DNA from: an uncultured Clostridia bacterium
GTDB lineage: Bacteria > Bacillota > Clostridia > Christensenellales > Borkfalkiaceae
Assembly (NCBI GenBank): GCA_947629735.1
Contig: CANREX010000093.1
Coordinates: 1-6,038, forward strand
Direction of reading: 5' to 3'
Length of the DNA: 6,038 bases
The position numbers and the translations under genes were made by a program. The notes beneath the pieces are model-generated. The model was given only the letters and a program-made list of their open reading frames with translations, was not told where the DNA came from and did not search any database. Positions 5,580 to 6,038 of this stretch are shown here, in pieces. Position 1 is the first letter of the stretch, and every line of letters starts with the position of its first letter.

Positions 5580-5642
5580 CAGTTTTGAGCAACTTGCGCG
5601 GCAAAATTTACCGTTATCGGCACGTTTTTTTTATTAAATTTA

Positions 5643-5671
5643 TTGAAAATAATCGTGCGTTATGTTATACT
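5643..5671 (+). promoter_or_regulatory. Strong promoter of the Fe-S scaffold-like gene
   Basis: TTGAAA (5643-5648) and TATACT (5666-5671) are 17 bases apart. TG at 5663-5664 makes an extended -10. An A/T-rich stretch with eight T residues (5625-5632) just upstream may serve as an UP element. The predicted start near 5678 gives a leader of about 60 bases. It diverges from the mcsA promoter, with about 65 bases between the two -35 hexamers. Confidence 0.7.
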
Positions 5672-5686
5672 GTCTTAGAAATAATT

Positions 5687-5715
5687 GCAAGCGGCGCGTC
5701 ATTTCGCCGCTGTGC
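5687..5715 (+). other. Leader hairpin of the Fe-S scaffold-like gene
   Basis: AGCGGCG (5690-5696) pairs perfectly with CGCCGCT (5705-5711) around an 8-nt loop. GCA (5687-5689) with TGC (5713-5715) extends it past one bulged G. It lies about 10 bases after the predicted transcription start and ends 11 bases before the GGAGG. It is followed by GGAAAAATTTT, not a clean T-run, so it is more likely a 5' stabilising or regulatory stem than a terminator. I do not recognise a riboswitch. Confidence 0.45.
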
Positions 5716-5738
5716 GGAAAAATTTTGGAGGATATGTA

Positions 5739-6038
5739 ATGCAATATTCAAAAGACGTCGAAAACATGATTTGCGTTGCCAAGGGCGTTTCGGGTAAATT
5801 CGAACACGGTCCCGCCCCCATTCCCGAGGAGGGTCTGTGGGTTCAGGCAAAGGAAATTAAGGACATCAAAGGTCTTACGCACGGCATCGGCTGGTGCGCA
5901 CCCCAACAGGGCGCGTGCAAGCTCACGCTCAACGTCAAAGACGGGATAATTCAGGAAGCGTTGGTGGAGACGATAGGCTGCTCGGGAATGACGCACTCCG
6001 CAGCTATGGCGGCGGAAATTCTTCCCCACAAGACCATT
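5739..6038 (+). CDS. Iron-sulfur cluster scaffold-like protein (3' end outside window)
   Basis: The first 100 codons are present and the frame is open to the right edge. The ATG follows GGAGG (5727-5731) by 7 bases. The sequence resembles a family found in anaerobic Clostridia and annotated as iron-sulfur cluster assembly scaffold protein, related to the NifU N-terminal/IscU fold. Recognisable parts are HGPAPIPEEG (23-32), QAKEIKDI (36-43), GWCAPQQGACKL (51-62) and ETIGCSGMTHSAAMAAEI (77-94). Cysteines C12, C53, C60 and C81 are candidate cluster or metal ligands; C81 in the GCSG context is typical of the scaffold fold. Full-length relatives, as I remember them, have about 220-240 residues and often sit next to a gene for the GGGtGRT protein, which I would expect just right of the window. 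The cellular client is not known to me. An ATG at 5734 is followed at once by TAA and cannot be the start. Confidence 0.85.
   Translation, partial: MQYSKDVENMICVAKGVSGKFEHGPAPIPEEGLWVQAKEIKDIKGLTHGIGWCAPQQGACKLTLNVKDGIIQEALVETIGCSGMTHSAAMAAEILPHKTI

Noticed and set aside
5665..6029. Minus-strand frames opposite the scaffold-like gene
   Set aside because: They are antisense to a conserved coding sequence with a strong promoter and ribosome binding site, and they have no recognisable content.

Overview
The window looks like a chromosomal segment of a low-to-mid GC member of the Bacillota, probably an anaerobic gut-type Clostridia. The reasons are the mcsA-mcsB-clpC protein quality-control operon, strong GGAGG-type ribosome binding sites, sigma-A-like promoters, and an iron-sulfur scaffold-like protein of a type I know mainly from gut Clostridia. 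The placement is inferred from gene content; there is no rRNA or other marker here.

Layout, left to right. Positions 1-351 hold no convincing protein gene. They contain a near-consensus minus-strand promoter (188-216), a run of consecutive hairpins, and a strong minus-strand terminator (34-62), which together look like a small structured RNA of about 145 nt or an attenuated leader of a gene left of the window. Positions 352-1086 (minus) encode a PAQR/hemolysin III family membrane protein (TrhA-like). Positions 1087-1482 are a 396-base gap. It holds a weak promoter for that gene, two consecutive minus-strand intrinsic terminators (1248-1277 and 1322-1360) and a regular, degenerate array of seven ~19-base repeats between the clpC stop codon and the first terminator. 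Positions 1483-5514 (minus) are the compact operon mcsA-mcsB-clpC: mcsA and mcsB overlap by ATGA, and mcsB and clpC are 19 bases apart. Positions 5515-5738 are a divergent promoter region. From 5739 (plus) to the right edge runs the first 100 codons of an iron-sulfur cluster scaffold-like protein, cut by the window end.

How the genes work together. In studied Bacillota, McsB phosphorylates arginines on misfolded or regulatory proteins, McsA is its zinc-binding activator, and ClpC recognises phosphoarginine through its N-terminal domain and feeds clients to ClpP. The key residues for all three steps are visible here. The usual first gene of this operon, the repressor ctsR, is absent, and I see no CtsR or CIRCE operator in front of mcsA. 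The membrane protein and the Fe-S scaffold appear to be separate transcription units.

The items most worth a second look are the putative structured RNA at 34-182 and the periodic repeat array at 1355-1474. The protein-coding genes are otherwise recognisable members of known families.
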